64,000 bases of DNA from Periplaneta americana. Lineage: Eukaryota > Arthropoda > Insecta > Blattodea > Blattidae. Positions 34,390-45,109 of the stretch are shown here, in pieces (the stretch's first letter is position 1; each line of letters starts with the position of its first letter). The stretch lies in assembly GCF_040183065.1 (NCBI RefSeq), contig NC_091131.1, positions 102,549,330 through 102,613,329 of the forward strand, in the 5' to 3' direction. The notes beneath the pieces are model-generated. The model worked only from the letters and a program-made list of their open reading frames with translations, was not told where the DNA came from and did not search any database. The translations under genes and the position numbers were made by a program.

Positions 34390-35250
34390 TCTGCACATTT
34401 AAAGGACAAAACTAAAATTCTTTCAGTCATTTATTATCATAATACACTGCTCTTTAATTGACTGAGCACATTGGGAATTAAATCAATGACTTTCCCAAAA
34501 TACGCAATGAAATGTTTCACATAACACAACTTTTTTTTTCTCGAAAAGGAAGCAAAAGCGAACGAAAGTGTATTAAACTTTTTATTTGAAATATCTCAAA
34601 GAATAACTGCATGAAATTAATGACAATACTTATGGTTTGCCCTGTATAAGGCGCACAATGGGACAACTGAAACCTAAATGCAAGGATTCATTCCAGGTTC
34701 GAAAAGCCAAGCCAAACCTCAGGGCCATAATGCGGCCAGAAGAATTAGAATTAGATCAATGGACAAAATCTATGACTGTGTCGGGAATAGAACAAGCGAC
34801 CTTGCGATTTGCAGAGTAACGCCCTAACCGGGAAACTACAGAGCATATTGACTATCTAGTAATATACAATAAGAATACGTAGGCCTACCTACTATTTAAA
34901 AAAAACCACACACATAAGTTTGTTTTCGAACGTGACAGAGATCAAAGGTTAAATTTATAAATGTAAGATCGATATTAATTTCAGAATTCATTTTTGAGAT
35001 TAGAGTAATATAAGGGCAGTCTCGTTCGCTTTTCTACGGTTACTTGCTCAATGTTCGTCGTTGAATGCAATGAAACTGATATCGAAGAGGAAATGAGATA
35101 CAATAGTTTTCTGCGATGATGAAGGGTTTGACATTGTAGGATAGTTAGGAACGTTGCTCTAATAATATGATTCACAATATGATTGTGCTGTGTATATATA
35201 ATAATTACTGACAGATGCAGTACTTTTTCCTTCTAGAAATTGAGATTATA
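34390..35250. other. Intronic stretch, nothing recognised
   Basis: No recognised element or gene. Bounded on the right by an (ATT)n array (35255-35317). Confidence 0.4.
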
Positions 35251-35252
35251 AG

Positions 35253-35254
<2 letters not shown>

Positions 35255-35316
<62 letters not shown>

Positions 35317-35317
35317 G
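35255..35317. repeat. (ATT)n microsatellite
   Basis: About 21 uninterrupted ATT units. Confidence 0.9.
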
Positions 35318-35767
35318 AGGAAACGTAAATGTCCAAAGAAAATGTACGCCACCACCGTCGTATTTTCCACTAATTGAATAGGGCCTACGAGTCGCTGGAT
35401 ATTTAACCTGGATCTCCAGCGTGGAAGGTCGCTGGGGTAACGGCGTTCCGTACTACAGAACGAGAAAAGCGCAGGACCGGCGCCTGAAGTGGTTAATTCT
35501 CGCTCGTGTCCTCGTGGCGCTGTTTTTCTCGTTTACTTGCACACTTATACTTGTCACAAGTTCATTTAGCAAAATTACACGTCAGTGGTTTGCCTGCACA
35601 AACGTAGGCTATTCATGAAATTTTGGTGGTATTAAAAACCGTTGTATATAATATTAGAACCGTTTTCAAACTCAAGGCACTGAAGTTCTACAAAGTAAGT
35701 AGATTTCACAAACTTGCACAATCTTAGAGTTTATCCGTGTAAAGAAACCAGAACAAAGCGGAGAAGA

Positions 35768-36205
35768 CGACGATAATGGGGGTGATGGCAGTAGGCCCAC
35801 TACTGGTAGTGATGATGGGTGGTGGCAGTGATGAATGGTGATAGTGCAAGAGGTGATAATAGCACTAGTGATAGCGGTGGTGATGGTGATCTTGATAGGT
35901 GATGATAGTGATGATTGTGATGGTGGTGGTAATGATTATGAAGTGGTAAATGTTTGAATCATGGTGATAAGGATGACAATGGTAATATAATGTCTATACT
36001 GGTTGGTATTGGTGTAATAATTAGGCCTATGACACTAGAAGTGATGATGACTATGATGGTGATCATGGTGACAGTGGTAGATGTTTTAAATTGATAACGG
36101 TGGTAATACTAACGGTAACATCGATACTGGTAGCTGTTTTTGTAATAATAATTATAGTAACAGAGGTGATGATAGTGATGATGACATATTTTTAATGATG
36201 ATAAC
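35768..36205. repeat. Cryptically simple GTGATG-rich tract
   Basis: Over 400 bp of degenerate purine-rich GTGATG/GGTGAT units. The tract resumes at 36479-36615 on the other side of a SINE, so it was originally continuous. Confidence 0.8.
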
Positions 36206-36210
36206 GAGGA

Positions 36211-36468
36211 GCCACAGGCTTAGCTCAGATGATATTGCGTTTGCTTACTCATCCGAAGCTGTAGGTACTCAGGCGTGCGTTCGATTTCTGTTTGGACTCA
36301 TCACCTGGTTATTTTTTATCGAGGTTTTCCCCAACTGTAAGACGAATGTCAGGTAATGACATGGCGAATATTCGGCCTTATTTCGCCAAACACTATTTCG
36401 CTATTACCAAACCCACGACGCTAAATAACCTAGTAGTTGATACAGCGTCGTTAAATAACAGACAAAAA
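36211..36468 (+). mobile_element. Full-length tRNA-derived SINE, family A, with 10-bp target duplication
   Basis: ATAACGAGGA precedes (36201-36210) and follows (36469-36478) the element, fixing it at 258 bp. The head GCCACAGGCTTAGCTCAGAT contains the A-box, and GTGCGTTCGATTTC is the B-box. The body has TATCGAGGTTTTCCCCAACT, and the tail runs TTGATACAGCGTCGTTAAAT then ACAAAAA. The duplication and A-rich tail mark LINE-driven retrotransposition. Confidence 0.9.
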
Positions 36469-36672
36469 ATAACGAGGACGATGATGATGATGATAGTGTC
36501 ATGTGTCGTCATAATGATAATAATAATAATAGTGGTTGTGATAATGGTGACTATGACAACTATGGCGATAATGGTAATGATGACCATGATTAATGATCAT
36601 GATAACAATAGTGGTGAGATAGCCTAACACCGCTAACATAAAGGTCAGAAGTTCAACAGGAAGGTCAGAACG

Positions 36673-36675
<3 letters not shown>

Positions 36676-36728
<53 letters not shown>

Positions 36729-36820
36729 GAAAATGGGATTGATGAAAATATTGACAGATAGTAATAAACCGAATTCGTTCATCATCATCATTAATAGCCT
36801 GTTATTATTATTATTATTAA

Positions 36821-36856
<36 letters not shown>

Positions 36857-36870
36857 TATTATTATCATTA
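36676..36870. repeat. (AAT)n and (TTA)n microsatellites
   Basis: An AAT array at about 36676-36726 and a TTA-type array at about 36801-36870 lie 75 bp apart in opposite sense. Transcribed together they could pair. The hydrophobic frame 36727-36948 is only the TTA run read as leucine. Confidence 0.85.
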
Positions 36871-36974
36871 TTATGTGTGTGTAATTTCTTATTTCCTAGA
36901 GGGGATTATTTCTCTTTGTCTCTCCGCTCAATAAAAAATTGCAAATAAAATTCTTAACTATATATATTATTAAC

Positions 36975-37110
36975 TTTTGGAGAGTCACACCGGATAGCTA
37001 CACGGCCTTGGTGCGCTCACCATACCTTAGGCGTCGCGGTAACAAGGTTCGTAGGTTCGAGTCCCGCATGGATGCATGTTATTTGTTAATGTTCTGTCCT
37101 ATGTATACCG
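36975..37110 (+). repeat. tRNA-like SINE head
   Basis: CGGATAGCTACACGGCCTTG then GTAGGTTCGAGTCCCGCATG (perfect B-box GGTTCGAGTCC). It does not fold as a complete tRNA. The 3' extent is uncertain. Confidence 0.5.
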
Positions 37111-37589
37111 GTACGTTCTATGGCTCATAGAATCGTCCCTTCCCCTACAGGCATTGACGCGTAAGTACTACAACAGGAGGAGGTTAAATGGAAACGAAAA
37201 AAGAAAAGAAAATATTTTCATATATAGGTCTATACAATTTTACACACACACATATTGGAGAAGAAAAAGGATGGCTTCATTGCTAACTTTCGAGCACATA
37301 GATTTTTTTAAAAAGTAGGTATACAAATCGTAATTAAAATATCAATAAAATATGTAAACTCTCTGTCATCAGTACATAATAGGGACTACTCTATACTACA
37401 GAAACGCATAATAAATGCGCTAAGCTTGAAAAATTGTAGTACAGTAGTATAAAAATAAAATAGGGCCTACTATAATAATGTATGTCAGAAAGTATTTGTA
37501 CATGCATAGGGTATGTGTTATCATTTTTGTTGCAGAAACTTTCATAACAGCTCTGGTGTGCAATCAACTGTCTCTAAAATTCAAAACCG

Positions 37590-37704
37590 AGTTTGCCGGG
37601 AGTGAAATTACGGTCGGAGTGTAGTGCTGACCAATTCATTCTAGTACCGAGATAATGAAAGTATGGAGCTTCATGCCATTACGCCTTCATGGAGTCTAAA
37701 GAGA

Positions 37705-37765
<61 letters not shown>
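37590..37765 (+). mobile_element. SINE family D, 3' half, with (ATT)n tail
   Basis: GTAGTGCTGACCAATTCATT (37620) and CCTTCATGGAGTCTAAAGAG (37685) match the 3' half of 58943-59226. The element runs directly into an (ATT)n array (37707-37765), probably its expanded tail. Confidence 0.65.
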
Positions 37766-38084
37766 TGAAACTAGGAGAAATAATTACTTAATTGTTAAAT
37801 TTCGTGTAGCCTATTAGATAGGCCTAAATATTTGAAAATCTTTAAAATTTTATTTCAATTCAAAATATGTACAACCAAATGCATATCCTCTGACATCAAT
37901 ACGTAATACGTAATACTGATATCTCTTTATATTGCAGACACGAATAATACGTGAAAAGTTGTAGATATGAAGGTAAAGATAATATCTCCTTTAAACATCA
38001 CGAAAGTGTATGAGCATAGAGACAGAGTTTCATGCTCTCATGATGAGCATCACGTTTCACCCATTCTTAACGCGGGAAATTTGA

Positions 38085-38205
38085 CAGACTGCTGAGTGGA
38101 CCCCGGAACTATTCTGATAATTTTGGTAGCAAGAAAATCTCGCCACCGCCTGGAACTGAATCCGGGATCTTCCAGTTGTGCTACCAACTGAGCTATCCGA
38201 CCGAA
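38085..38205 (-). mobile_element. SINE family D, 5' half, reverse
   Basis: Head complement ACTGAGCTATCCGACCG at the high end and CTGAGTGGACCCCGGAACTA in the body. The 3' half is diverged or absent (GAGACAGAGTTTCATGCTCT at 38018-38037 may be its remnant). Confidence 0.6.
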
Positions 38206-38264
38206 ATAAATATTGTAGTCTTACAAAAAATTATAGTATCGGTATTTAATAATCTTCTTCTCCT

Positions 38265-38990
38265 TCCTTTCATGGATTAGATTAGACCTTCGGCCTGTTC
38301 CGGCCTTAATTCCATCCTTGTCTAGATCGTCCAAGATCTCTCCGTCCTATAGGTCTATAAGAGAACGTAAGTTTTGGCATCCTGCATTTATCCATTCTTT
38401 CTAGAGGGTCCTTTCAGTTATTTCTGTACTGTTCTATTTCGTTATTTATTGCAAATATGTTTAATTGGTTTCTTACGTCTTTATTTATGACCTTATTAAG
38501 TTTTGTATATCCTAATAATGACCTAAGAAATTTCATTTTTGTTGCTTATGTTTATTGTATTTTTGTCTCGTAGTCCAATTTTCACAATCGTACAGCATAA
38601 TTGGAAAGGCCATCATCTTATACACCCTATCTACACCCTACTCCATTATCTCCTGGCCTAGTAGCCTCATATGTGATGCCTTCTTGGTATCACTCATGAG
38701 GTTGAGACCTGTTTTCGGACAGTTGACTAAACAACAAGTAGATACTTTATTTTTAATGTTGTTCTTATAATACCACACATTGTCCTATATCTATTTAGTT
38801 TATTTTCTATGTCTCTATCCCAGTTGAATGCGATATCACAATCCAATTAGTTAAAATTTTGTACTTGTTCCAGGCTTTTATTTTCCAAAATTATTTTAGA
38901 TCGTGGGCCTATTGGATGCTTACCTTGGAATGCCATGATCTTAGATATTAAAGACGAAAATCTTAAATTTTATTCTTTCCCTATTTGCTG
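38265..38990 (-). pseudogene. LINE family 5, RT C-terminal remnants, interrupted
   Basis: The minus strand gives, in broken frames, MAFQGKHPIGPRSKIILENK then LEQVQNFN.LDCDIAFNWD (38935-38785), then RNQLNIFAINNEIEQY and KDPLERMDKCRMPKLTFSYR (38480-38350). These match LINE C-terminal wording such as 'YLGCDI' and 'W..HLERM..GR.P'. Stops are frequent. A family F SINE is inserted at 38632-38748. Confidence 0.7.
38632..38748 (+). mobile_element. Short SINE, family F, nested in a LINE remnant
   Basis: Colinear with 34270-34380 (CCATTATCTCCTGGCCTAGT, GTATCACTCATGAGGTTGAG, CCTGTTTTCGGACAGTTGAC). It separates two parts of the minus-strand LINE at 38265-38990, which dates it as younger than the LINE. 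Confidence 0.75.
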
Positions 38991-39017
38991 AAACATGCAA
39001 ATTGACTTCCGTAGTTT

Positions 39018-39061
39018 ATCTTCTTCTTCTTCTTCTTCTTATGATGATGATGATGATGATG

Positions 39062-39122
<61 letters not shown>
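39018..39122. repeat. Compound trinucleotide microsatellite
   Basis: Successive (TTC)n, (ATG)n, (AAT)n and (ATT)n tracts. The open frame across it is an artefact of the repeat. Confidence 0.9.
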
Positions 39123-39123
<1 letters not shown>

Positions 39124-39294
39124 AGTATGTCTGAAAGTACACATGAGTTAGGCCTATTCACAAATTCCTTACTAGGAAAACGCAATGGCACGGAGGGGGT
39201 ATCATCCCTAAAGCTGCGGTAAGCAGTGTATGAGCAGAGGTGATATAATTTCCTATCACTAGTAGGAAATCCGTCTGATTTCGCTCTTTATAAA

Positions 39295-39349
<55 letters not shown>

Positions 39350-39350
39350 T
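39295..39350. repeat. (ATT)n microsatellite abutting the Hdc exon 2 acceptor
   Basis: About 18 ATT units end only 9 bases before the acceptor AG at 39358-39359. The array occupies the position where the polypyrimidine tract and branch point normally lie. Confidence 0.9.
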
Positions 39351-39359
39351 GTGTTGCAG

Positions 39360-39400
39360 GCTTTAAAAGTTGGTGTCTCATCTCGACATCCACATTCATC
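39360..39400 (+). other. Hdc: Hdc exon 2, 5' UTR part
   Basis: Follows the acceptor TTTGTGTTGCAG. The 41 nt upstream of the ATG have no in-frame stop. However, neither they nor the candidate exon 1 contain an in-frame ATG, so translation should begin at 39401. Confidence 0.75.
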
Positions 39401-39428
39401 ATGGACTTCAATGAATACAGAAAACGAG
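39401..39428 (+). CDS. Hdc: Histidine decarboxylase, coding exon with start codon
   Basis: The 28 coding bases read MDFNEYRKR plus the first base of a glycine codon, followed by the canonical donor GTAAGT at 39429. Phase 1 fits the next exon at 58162, which begins with the last two bases of that glycine and continues [12 protein letters not shown]. The N-terminus M-D-F-x-E-Y-R-x-R-G-K-E-M matches insect and vertebrate histidine decarboxylases as I recall them. The start context is CATTCATCATGG. The exon is too short to stand out as an open frame and was found from the splice sites and peptide. Confidence 0.85.
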
Positions 39429-39524
39429 GTAAGTGAATATATATTCATATATGAGGCCTCGCTATCTTCTTTGAATAATCATTACCTATGTAGTCAACAT
39501 AAAAATACATATTACTGGAGAAAA

Positions 39525-39612
39525 ATTGATTCCGGCACCGGAAATCGAACCCAGAACCTCTCAGTTTTGCGCTCTGAGCGCTCTTTCCATCTGAGCTACG
39601 CCGAGACCCGAG
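39525..39612 (-). repeat. tRNA-like SINE head in Hdc intron 2
   Basis: In reverse: TCGGCGTAGCTCAGATGG (A-box) and GGTTCTGGGTTCGATTTCCG (B-box). The cloverleaf is imperfect and the sequence continues without a Pol III terminator, so I call it a SINE head rather than a tRNA gene. Confidence 0.55.
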
Positions 39613-40265
39613 GTAAGTAAAGTTGTAAATTGTTAGTGCTAAGAATCAGTAACAACCACCTGTAAAAAATCAACATAACTTTAAGAAATTAGCTGACGCG
39701 AGATTATTAATATGCATTGCTTTTCTTACAGGCAATCAGAAAGACATCTTTTCTCGCGAAAATACATGTCGTGTAGTAGATTGCTCGCAGATTCGAAATA
39801 CGCAGGATCCGTAAAGCCAAGTTACACATGACTATAAAATAACATTTGAAGACACACAATTGTCAGCAAGGAAATGGTCACGGCCTCCCAAAGCCCATAA
39901 AGCTGCATTTGCAGAACGCGGGGATGCTATTCGTTCTCGCCTAAATTGAATGAAGAACTCTGTATACAGCGTTCATAAAACGTAATGAAGATTTAAACTG
40001 CTTCCGATCAGACACACAGAGCAGTCATGTTGCTTCCGAAGATCAACATTTCTTCCTTACTCGTTTACTTGCGTCTTCAGCTATATCGGAAATCTGTTCA
40101 CGTAACTTCAATGTCAAAGCACATGAATTGATTTTGCATCTTATAACCATTCATTCTGAGCTGAATACTGCATTCGTGAGTAATTTTTCTTAATATATAT
40201 ATTTTTTCGGGCGATTCTCTTATCACACTTTGTCAAACTATATAAGCATATTATGTAGCTGTTCT

Positions 40266-41160
40266 AGTCGGTTATTTAACGACTCTGTATCAACTAGTAG
40301 GTTATTTAGCTTCAATGGAACTGCTGGGGCCTATTTCTCAAAAACACTAGTTTAGCAGTTCACCAGTTACTAGTTACCAGAGAATATTTCACCAGCTCTA
40401 GTAGATTGTCAGCACTTTACTTCACATTATACTTAAACAATGCTCCCCTAAAGGAATAATAATTGTTCCTTCTCGATATAGTTTTAGCTCTTCTAACAAC
40501 AACTTCATCGCTTCAATCAGAATCACTAAACCACATATATTAAAAAAATAACTACAATATTTTGTTTTGATTGTCTGAGAATGGTTGTCACTGGTAAATG
40601 ATAATGTGGAAATCACCAGTCTTTGGAGTCTTGTAGAACTATTCCTGTTGAATGCCAGTATAATCAACTAGATTAACATTTTGAGAAACAGAATCACTTA
40701 TGTATGTATGTATTTATTTACACTGCAAGTGGGCAAGCACCCGGTGGCAGTGGTATACACAATATAAACAATACACAATAAAATGATAACCAATACACAA
40801 TAAATTTACAATACACAATACAATTATACTGGTGAAATCGACCAATATTATTAGTCTGTGAACTGGTAACTACTACTTTACCCTTGTAGTTTCTAGAAAC
40901 ACAGACTTGCAAGATAAACTAATATTACTACTGTACAGAATATTATTACTAGTCCATGAGTTTTGAGAAACAGGCCCCAGGTAGCGAGATGATATTTGGC
41001 AGGATGAAGATGAGGATTCGCCATGTGATTACCTGACATTCTTCTTAGTTTTGAAAATCTCGGCAAAAACCCAACCAAGTAATCAGTCCAGGCGGATATC
41101 GAACCTGCTCCCGAGTGTACTCCAGATCAGCACGCAAACGCGCTACGCCAGTGGCCTTCT
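40266..41160 (-). mobile_element. SINE family A split by a DNA element
   Basis: The tail half (40266-40326, GTATCAACTAGTAGGTTATT) and head half (40980-41160, with AACCCAACCAAGTAATCAGT and the B-box complement GATATCGAACC) are each recognisable. They would be contiguous without the 650 bp between them. Confidence 0.85.
40327..40979. mobile_element. TIR element nested in a SINE, itself carrying a LINE tail
   Basis: Ends CTGGGGCCTATTTCTCAAAA (about 40325-40344) and its complement with one mismatch (about 40960-40980). A further inward copy of the terminal motif, TTTTGAGAAACAG, lies at 40679-40691. Between 40697 and 40820 is an apparent LINE 3' end (TGTATGTATGTATTTATTTA, GGGCAAGCACCCGGTGGCAG), followed by 'caatacacaata' repeats. 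Three layers of insertion are thus visible. Confidence 0.7.
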
Positions 41161-41169
41161 ACTTGCGGT

Positions 41170-41850
41170 TACAACAGCTATAACATAATGCACTAAAGGA
41201 ACGATTTTGTTATTTTTGTTGATCCGTCTTTTCTAATAAAATTCAGGTTGAGTTCATAACTTGTCTTTAAAAGTTGATACCCACAGCTTTTTATATATCA
41301 AATACAAAATTAATGAAAACCAGGTTTATGTTTTCAGCAGCATATAGCTGTGGATTAATCAAATTCTCATTCCGCTCTCTCATTATCCCGTCCATTTTAC
41401 TCATTCCCAGATCCCTAGGATAAAATAACTATTTAACTGCCAGTCTATCTCCTCAGTGATCTTGTTATCTGTTTTCTTCTTAAGGGGAAACTATGGTGAA
41501 ATAATGCTGAAAATTAAGAAAATCCACTTATTTTGTTTTTAGGGTCGTAATTATATTTGAGACTGTAGCCATTTAATCAAATGTGGTCATACATACAGTG
41601 CGTGAGTTAAGAGAAATGTTTGTCTGTTTGTTTAATGCTGTTTTCTCGACTTTTACTGTAAAATTTAAGCAGTTTATTATATCAAAAAAGCTCCTTGCAC
41701 AACAGTTGGTCAGATTGGTCTGAAACGTCTCACAGAGGTCAATAAAATATTTATAAATAAAATTTAACAAGCATTTGTATGACATATTGACATGAAATTC
41801 CTTCGGGTCATTTTCATACATATTGCACTTAGAATTACATGTATCTGAAC
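41170..41850. other. Intronic stretch, nothing recognised
   Basis: Sequence between the split SINE and a MITE. No assignment. Confidence 0.4.
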
Positions 41851-42066
41851 CAGGCACTTCCAACTGCTGGCTCTGTGATGTCACACGCTTCTATTCTCGA
41901 GCTCCTTGAAAGGGGAAGCATAGCCATAAGAGCAAAATAGGGGAAGTGGCAGTGAAAGGGATGGAGATGTTTAAATAGCGGAGACTCGACATTACTCTCC
42001 CTCACATGCTCTACCAGCTCTGCTCCGAGAGGGGAAACGCGCTCCGACGTCACAGATTGTCCATTG
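41851..42066. mobile_element. Uninterrupted MITE (reference copy for 11665-13411)
   Basis: About 215 bp with diverged terminal repeats (CACTTCCAACTGCTGGCTCT at 41851 against the complement of the end at 42066). In reverse it matches both halves of the interrupted copy at 11.7/13.3 kb. The run GGAGACTCGACATTACTCTC is the empty site for that insertion. Confidence 0.8.
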
Positions 42067-42284
42067 ATCTAAACACATCTATATTTTGCTATATATAGTC
42101 TATGAACAACTAAATCTCCGTACGCCCTGGGACAGAATACGGTACCTAGTAATGGACATTTAAATATATTTCTTACTTGTCAAATAACGAATAGTACTGT
42201 GAACACAAATCATTTAAGTGCAAACTGTAATAGGCTAATTACCTACGATATGATATCAGTCTAATTGGAAACATCATTTGGAAA

Positions 42285-42438
42285 GAATGAGTAATAGTAG
42301 TCTCCCAAAGGCAATTTATGATTATGTACCACATAGCCAAAGATCTGTGGGTCGTCCTGCTAAAAGATGGCGTGAAAATTTTATGTGAGACCGTAACAGG
42401 CCTTGTGGCCTAATACTTGTCAGGCAGAACAACAACAA
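42285..42438 (+). mobile_element. LINE family 6, 3' end with (CAA)n tail
   Basis: Reads MSNSSLPKAIYDYVPHSQRS then VGRPAKRWRENFM and a TGA, followed by a GC-rich 3' UTR ending in AACAACAACAAC. GRP.KRW.E is the common LINE C-terminal motif. 5' truncated at about 42285. Confidence 0.65.
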
Positions 42439-42628
42439 CCTACGATATGAGTATCGTAACATTTCATATGATTACGAGTTTGATAACGAGTCGAGTATTG
42501 TAATATGAAGTTACGACAAGTAGGTACTATACCGTACAACGTTTTATCCACTTTGATAAAAATATTTTTAATAAAAGTAATTATATTATTTTTATTAGTT
42601 TTGAACATGTGTTTTGTGGAAAGGCGAT

Positions 42629-42629
42629 T

Positions 42630-42664
<35 letters not shown>

Positions 42665-42669
42665 GTTAC

Positions 42670-42706
<37 letters not shown>
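42629..42706. repeat. (ATT)n microsatellite
   Basis: About 25 units with one TGT interruption near 42664. It produces the poly-Leu/Tyr frames around it. Confidence 0.9.
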
Positions 42707-42707
<1 letters not shown>

Positions 42708-42966
42708 GTTACTTCCTGTGGGAGGCGATTCGTTTATGTTTGCTTTATTAGTTTTGAACACGATAAATTTTTGTTTATAACAGAAGAACAGCAGTATACT
42801 AGGAGAAGTAAACACTGTTAAAATGAGTTCAAACAAGGATTCAGATATTGAAAATGCTGCAAATTCTGCATTTGAATGTTTAGTATCATCGAAATCCCGC
42901 GTAAGATATGGATGCTTATAATAAATAAAATAAATTCCATTTTATTTTATTTTATATGCGGTTCAC

Positions 42967-43085
42967 ATTACGCAACCAGTTAGGTAATAGCAGTATCATT
43001 ACCTAACTAGTTGCGTAATAGAAGTATCATTATCTAACGAGTTGCGTAATAGAAGTATCATTACGTAACTAGGTGCGTAATGAAT
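42967..43085. repeat. Tandem 32-bp units with internal dyads
   Basis: Three to four copies of 'agttgcgtaatagaagtatcatta.(c/g)taac'. Each begins and ends with complementary GTTGCGTAAT / ATTACGTAAC-like halves. One copy contains the palindrome TTACGTAA. Confidence 0.75.
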
Positions 43086-43089
43086 GTGT

Positions 43090-43853
43090 TTATAACATTT
43101 TTATTAGTGATGTGAAGTCCACATTACACAATCAAATTGGATAAAATAATATAGAGAATGAATATTCGCTCGAACATAGGCTATACCGTTAAATAAGTGT
43201 AAATTCATAGCAGAATGTTGGTTTTGTGAAATAGTGACCCTGTTAGTTCTGTGATGTTGTGTAGTTATAAAATTACAATATTTGTGAAGAGGAATTATTT
43301 CTGATTGTGAGAGTACTTTTTGTGGCTTCTATTTCGAATAAATAGTTACAGAAAAATATACTTTCTGTTTTTTTTTTTTTTTTTTGTTTTTTTTTCATTT
43401 TCTGCAACGGCCAGGGTTAAATTAATTTCTCCAAGTAATTCGTGTAGATATGTTAACTACTAAAATATCTGCCTGAAAAAGTTTTAAATTGTTGACATAA
43501 TTATTTATAAATTAATAAATAATTAATACTTTACTGAAGAATAAAGTATTTTTTGTGCTATTTCCGTAACGGATAGAGTTACGTTAACTTTTACATTAAT
43601 TTGGAATAATAAATCTTTAATTCCTAAAATTGTTGTTTAAAGACATTTATCCGTTTTTGTTATGTAATGTCAAATTTTATGACATTCATAAAAATTTCGC
43701 AATGAAATACTTTACCACACTAGTGCAATGAAGCGAAACACACACTGAATTAGATGAAAATTGATTTATTTATTGTACACATTAACATATATAGCCGTAC
43801 AGACTGAACAATAAGTATGGACTATTGCTAGTAACTTCTTAAATTTTAATTTT

Positions 43854-43911
<58 letters not shown>

Positions 43912-45100
43912 CTGTTGGAGAAAAGCCATACTATATGATATTACTATTCGAAAAAAGTTATTCAGGCATACAGGGTGCGACAGTAAACTTTATGGCTTTA
44001 AAGGAGAACCTACATTAAAATTTACATATTCCGAATCTCCATCACGTTTTGTGTATGAATGTGTAGAAATTTTACCCATTCACCCGTTTTTTATCTTTTA
44101 ACTATTTATTAAACTTGTTTCGTGGATTTCAAATCTGAGACAAGTATGTAAAATCATGCTGAGTAAGCCATAAAAGTAAACAAAACACTATGACTAACCA
44201 AACTTTACCGCAGATTCTCAAAATGAGAACCATTTACAGCCACACAATGTCACAGTTCATCACGAAAAGTTCATTGTAGATATGAGATGGAACAAATCAG
44301 TTATGTAACTGTGAGAAAGACAGTGAACACACTTCGATAGGCGATGTGGATTTAAGACGGAGTGGCAACACTGTTTTCAGCGCACGTCTTAAATGTCAGA
44401 CATTTTCTATTACCGCACTGCCTGTACTAAAAGTGATTGCATTTCATGTGCTTCATTCCCGGTGAAGTGAACTGAATGTGAATAAATCTCGTCCAATAGT
44501 TTAGATGAAGTTAGAGTACACAGACAAATGACATGGTGAAAACAAACGACTATATTAGTACAGAAATTCAGAGCTGTTGAAAACGTGCACTTTCGTAAAT
44601 ATCTCAAAGTTTATTTTTTTCAGCATCTTTTATCTAGTTCATTTTCATACTTCAAGTAATAAGAAAGCAAAAATTCTAACACAACTAAAAGAAAATTGTA
44701 AGGGGCAGTTATTTTACACAGCAAAATAAAAACAGATTAAACTAATTAAACGTGATCTTGTGACGTATAAACATTAAAAAGAGCCATTTTTCTAGGACTA
44801 GAAACTAAAAAAATTTAAACATACAATATACAAACACAAATACACAACGAATTATATATAGTCTACATCCTGACCTTTTAATTCAACTTTTTACATTACA
44901 TTATCTTTGAAAATATGTTAAATATATTCATCGTTGCTGTCTCTCTAAGATTTTTAACGACTTTCCATTTTCATATTTTTTTACTAACAGGCACTATAGC
45001 CTGGACTAACAGGCACTATAGTACAGTGTCTGTAAGGAGTATCGTCACATTCATTATCGCGTTTTTTTCATTAAATCATAAACTCGCTTTCAGATATGTT
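43090..45100. other. AT-rich intronic stretch with a (TA)n array
   Basis: Holds a poly-T run (about 43369-43385) and a (TA)n array (about 43856-43908). No gene or bounded element was recognised. ACAGGGTGCGACAGT at 43974 looks like a transposon tip but no partner end was found. Confidence 0.45.
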
Positions 45101-45109
45101 GAAGGAATT

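Noticed and set aside
36727..36948. Leucine/isoleucine-rich frames resembling membrane proteins (also at 42609 and 47484)
   Set aside because: They arise from (TTA)n/(ATT)n microsatellites read in frame.
39525..39612. tRNA-like sequences with A and B boxes (also at 26556, 36975, 58943, 63100)
   Set aside because: They do not fold into complete cloverleaves and continue into SINE bodies without Pol III terminators. Only the two at 52.2-52.7 kb are full tRNA genes.
43974..44000. ACAGGGTG-type transposon tip
   Set aside because: No complementary end was seen in the following 2 kb. Left unassigned.
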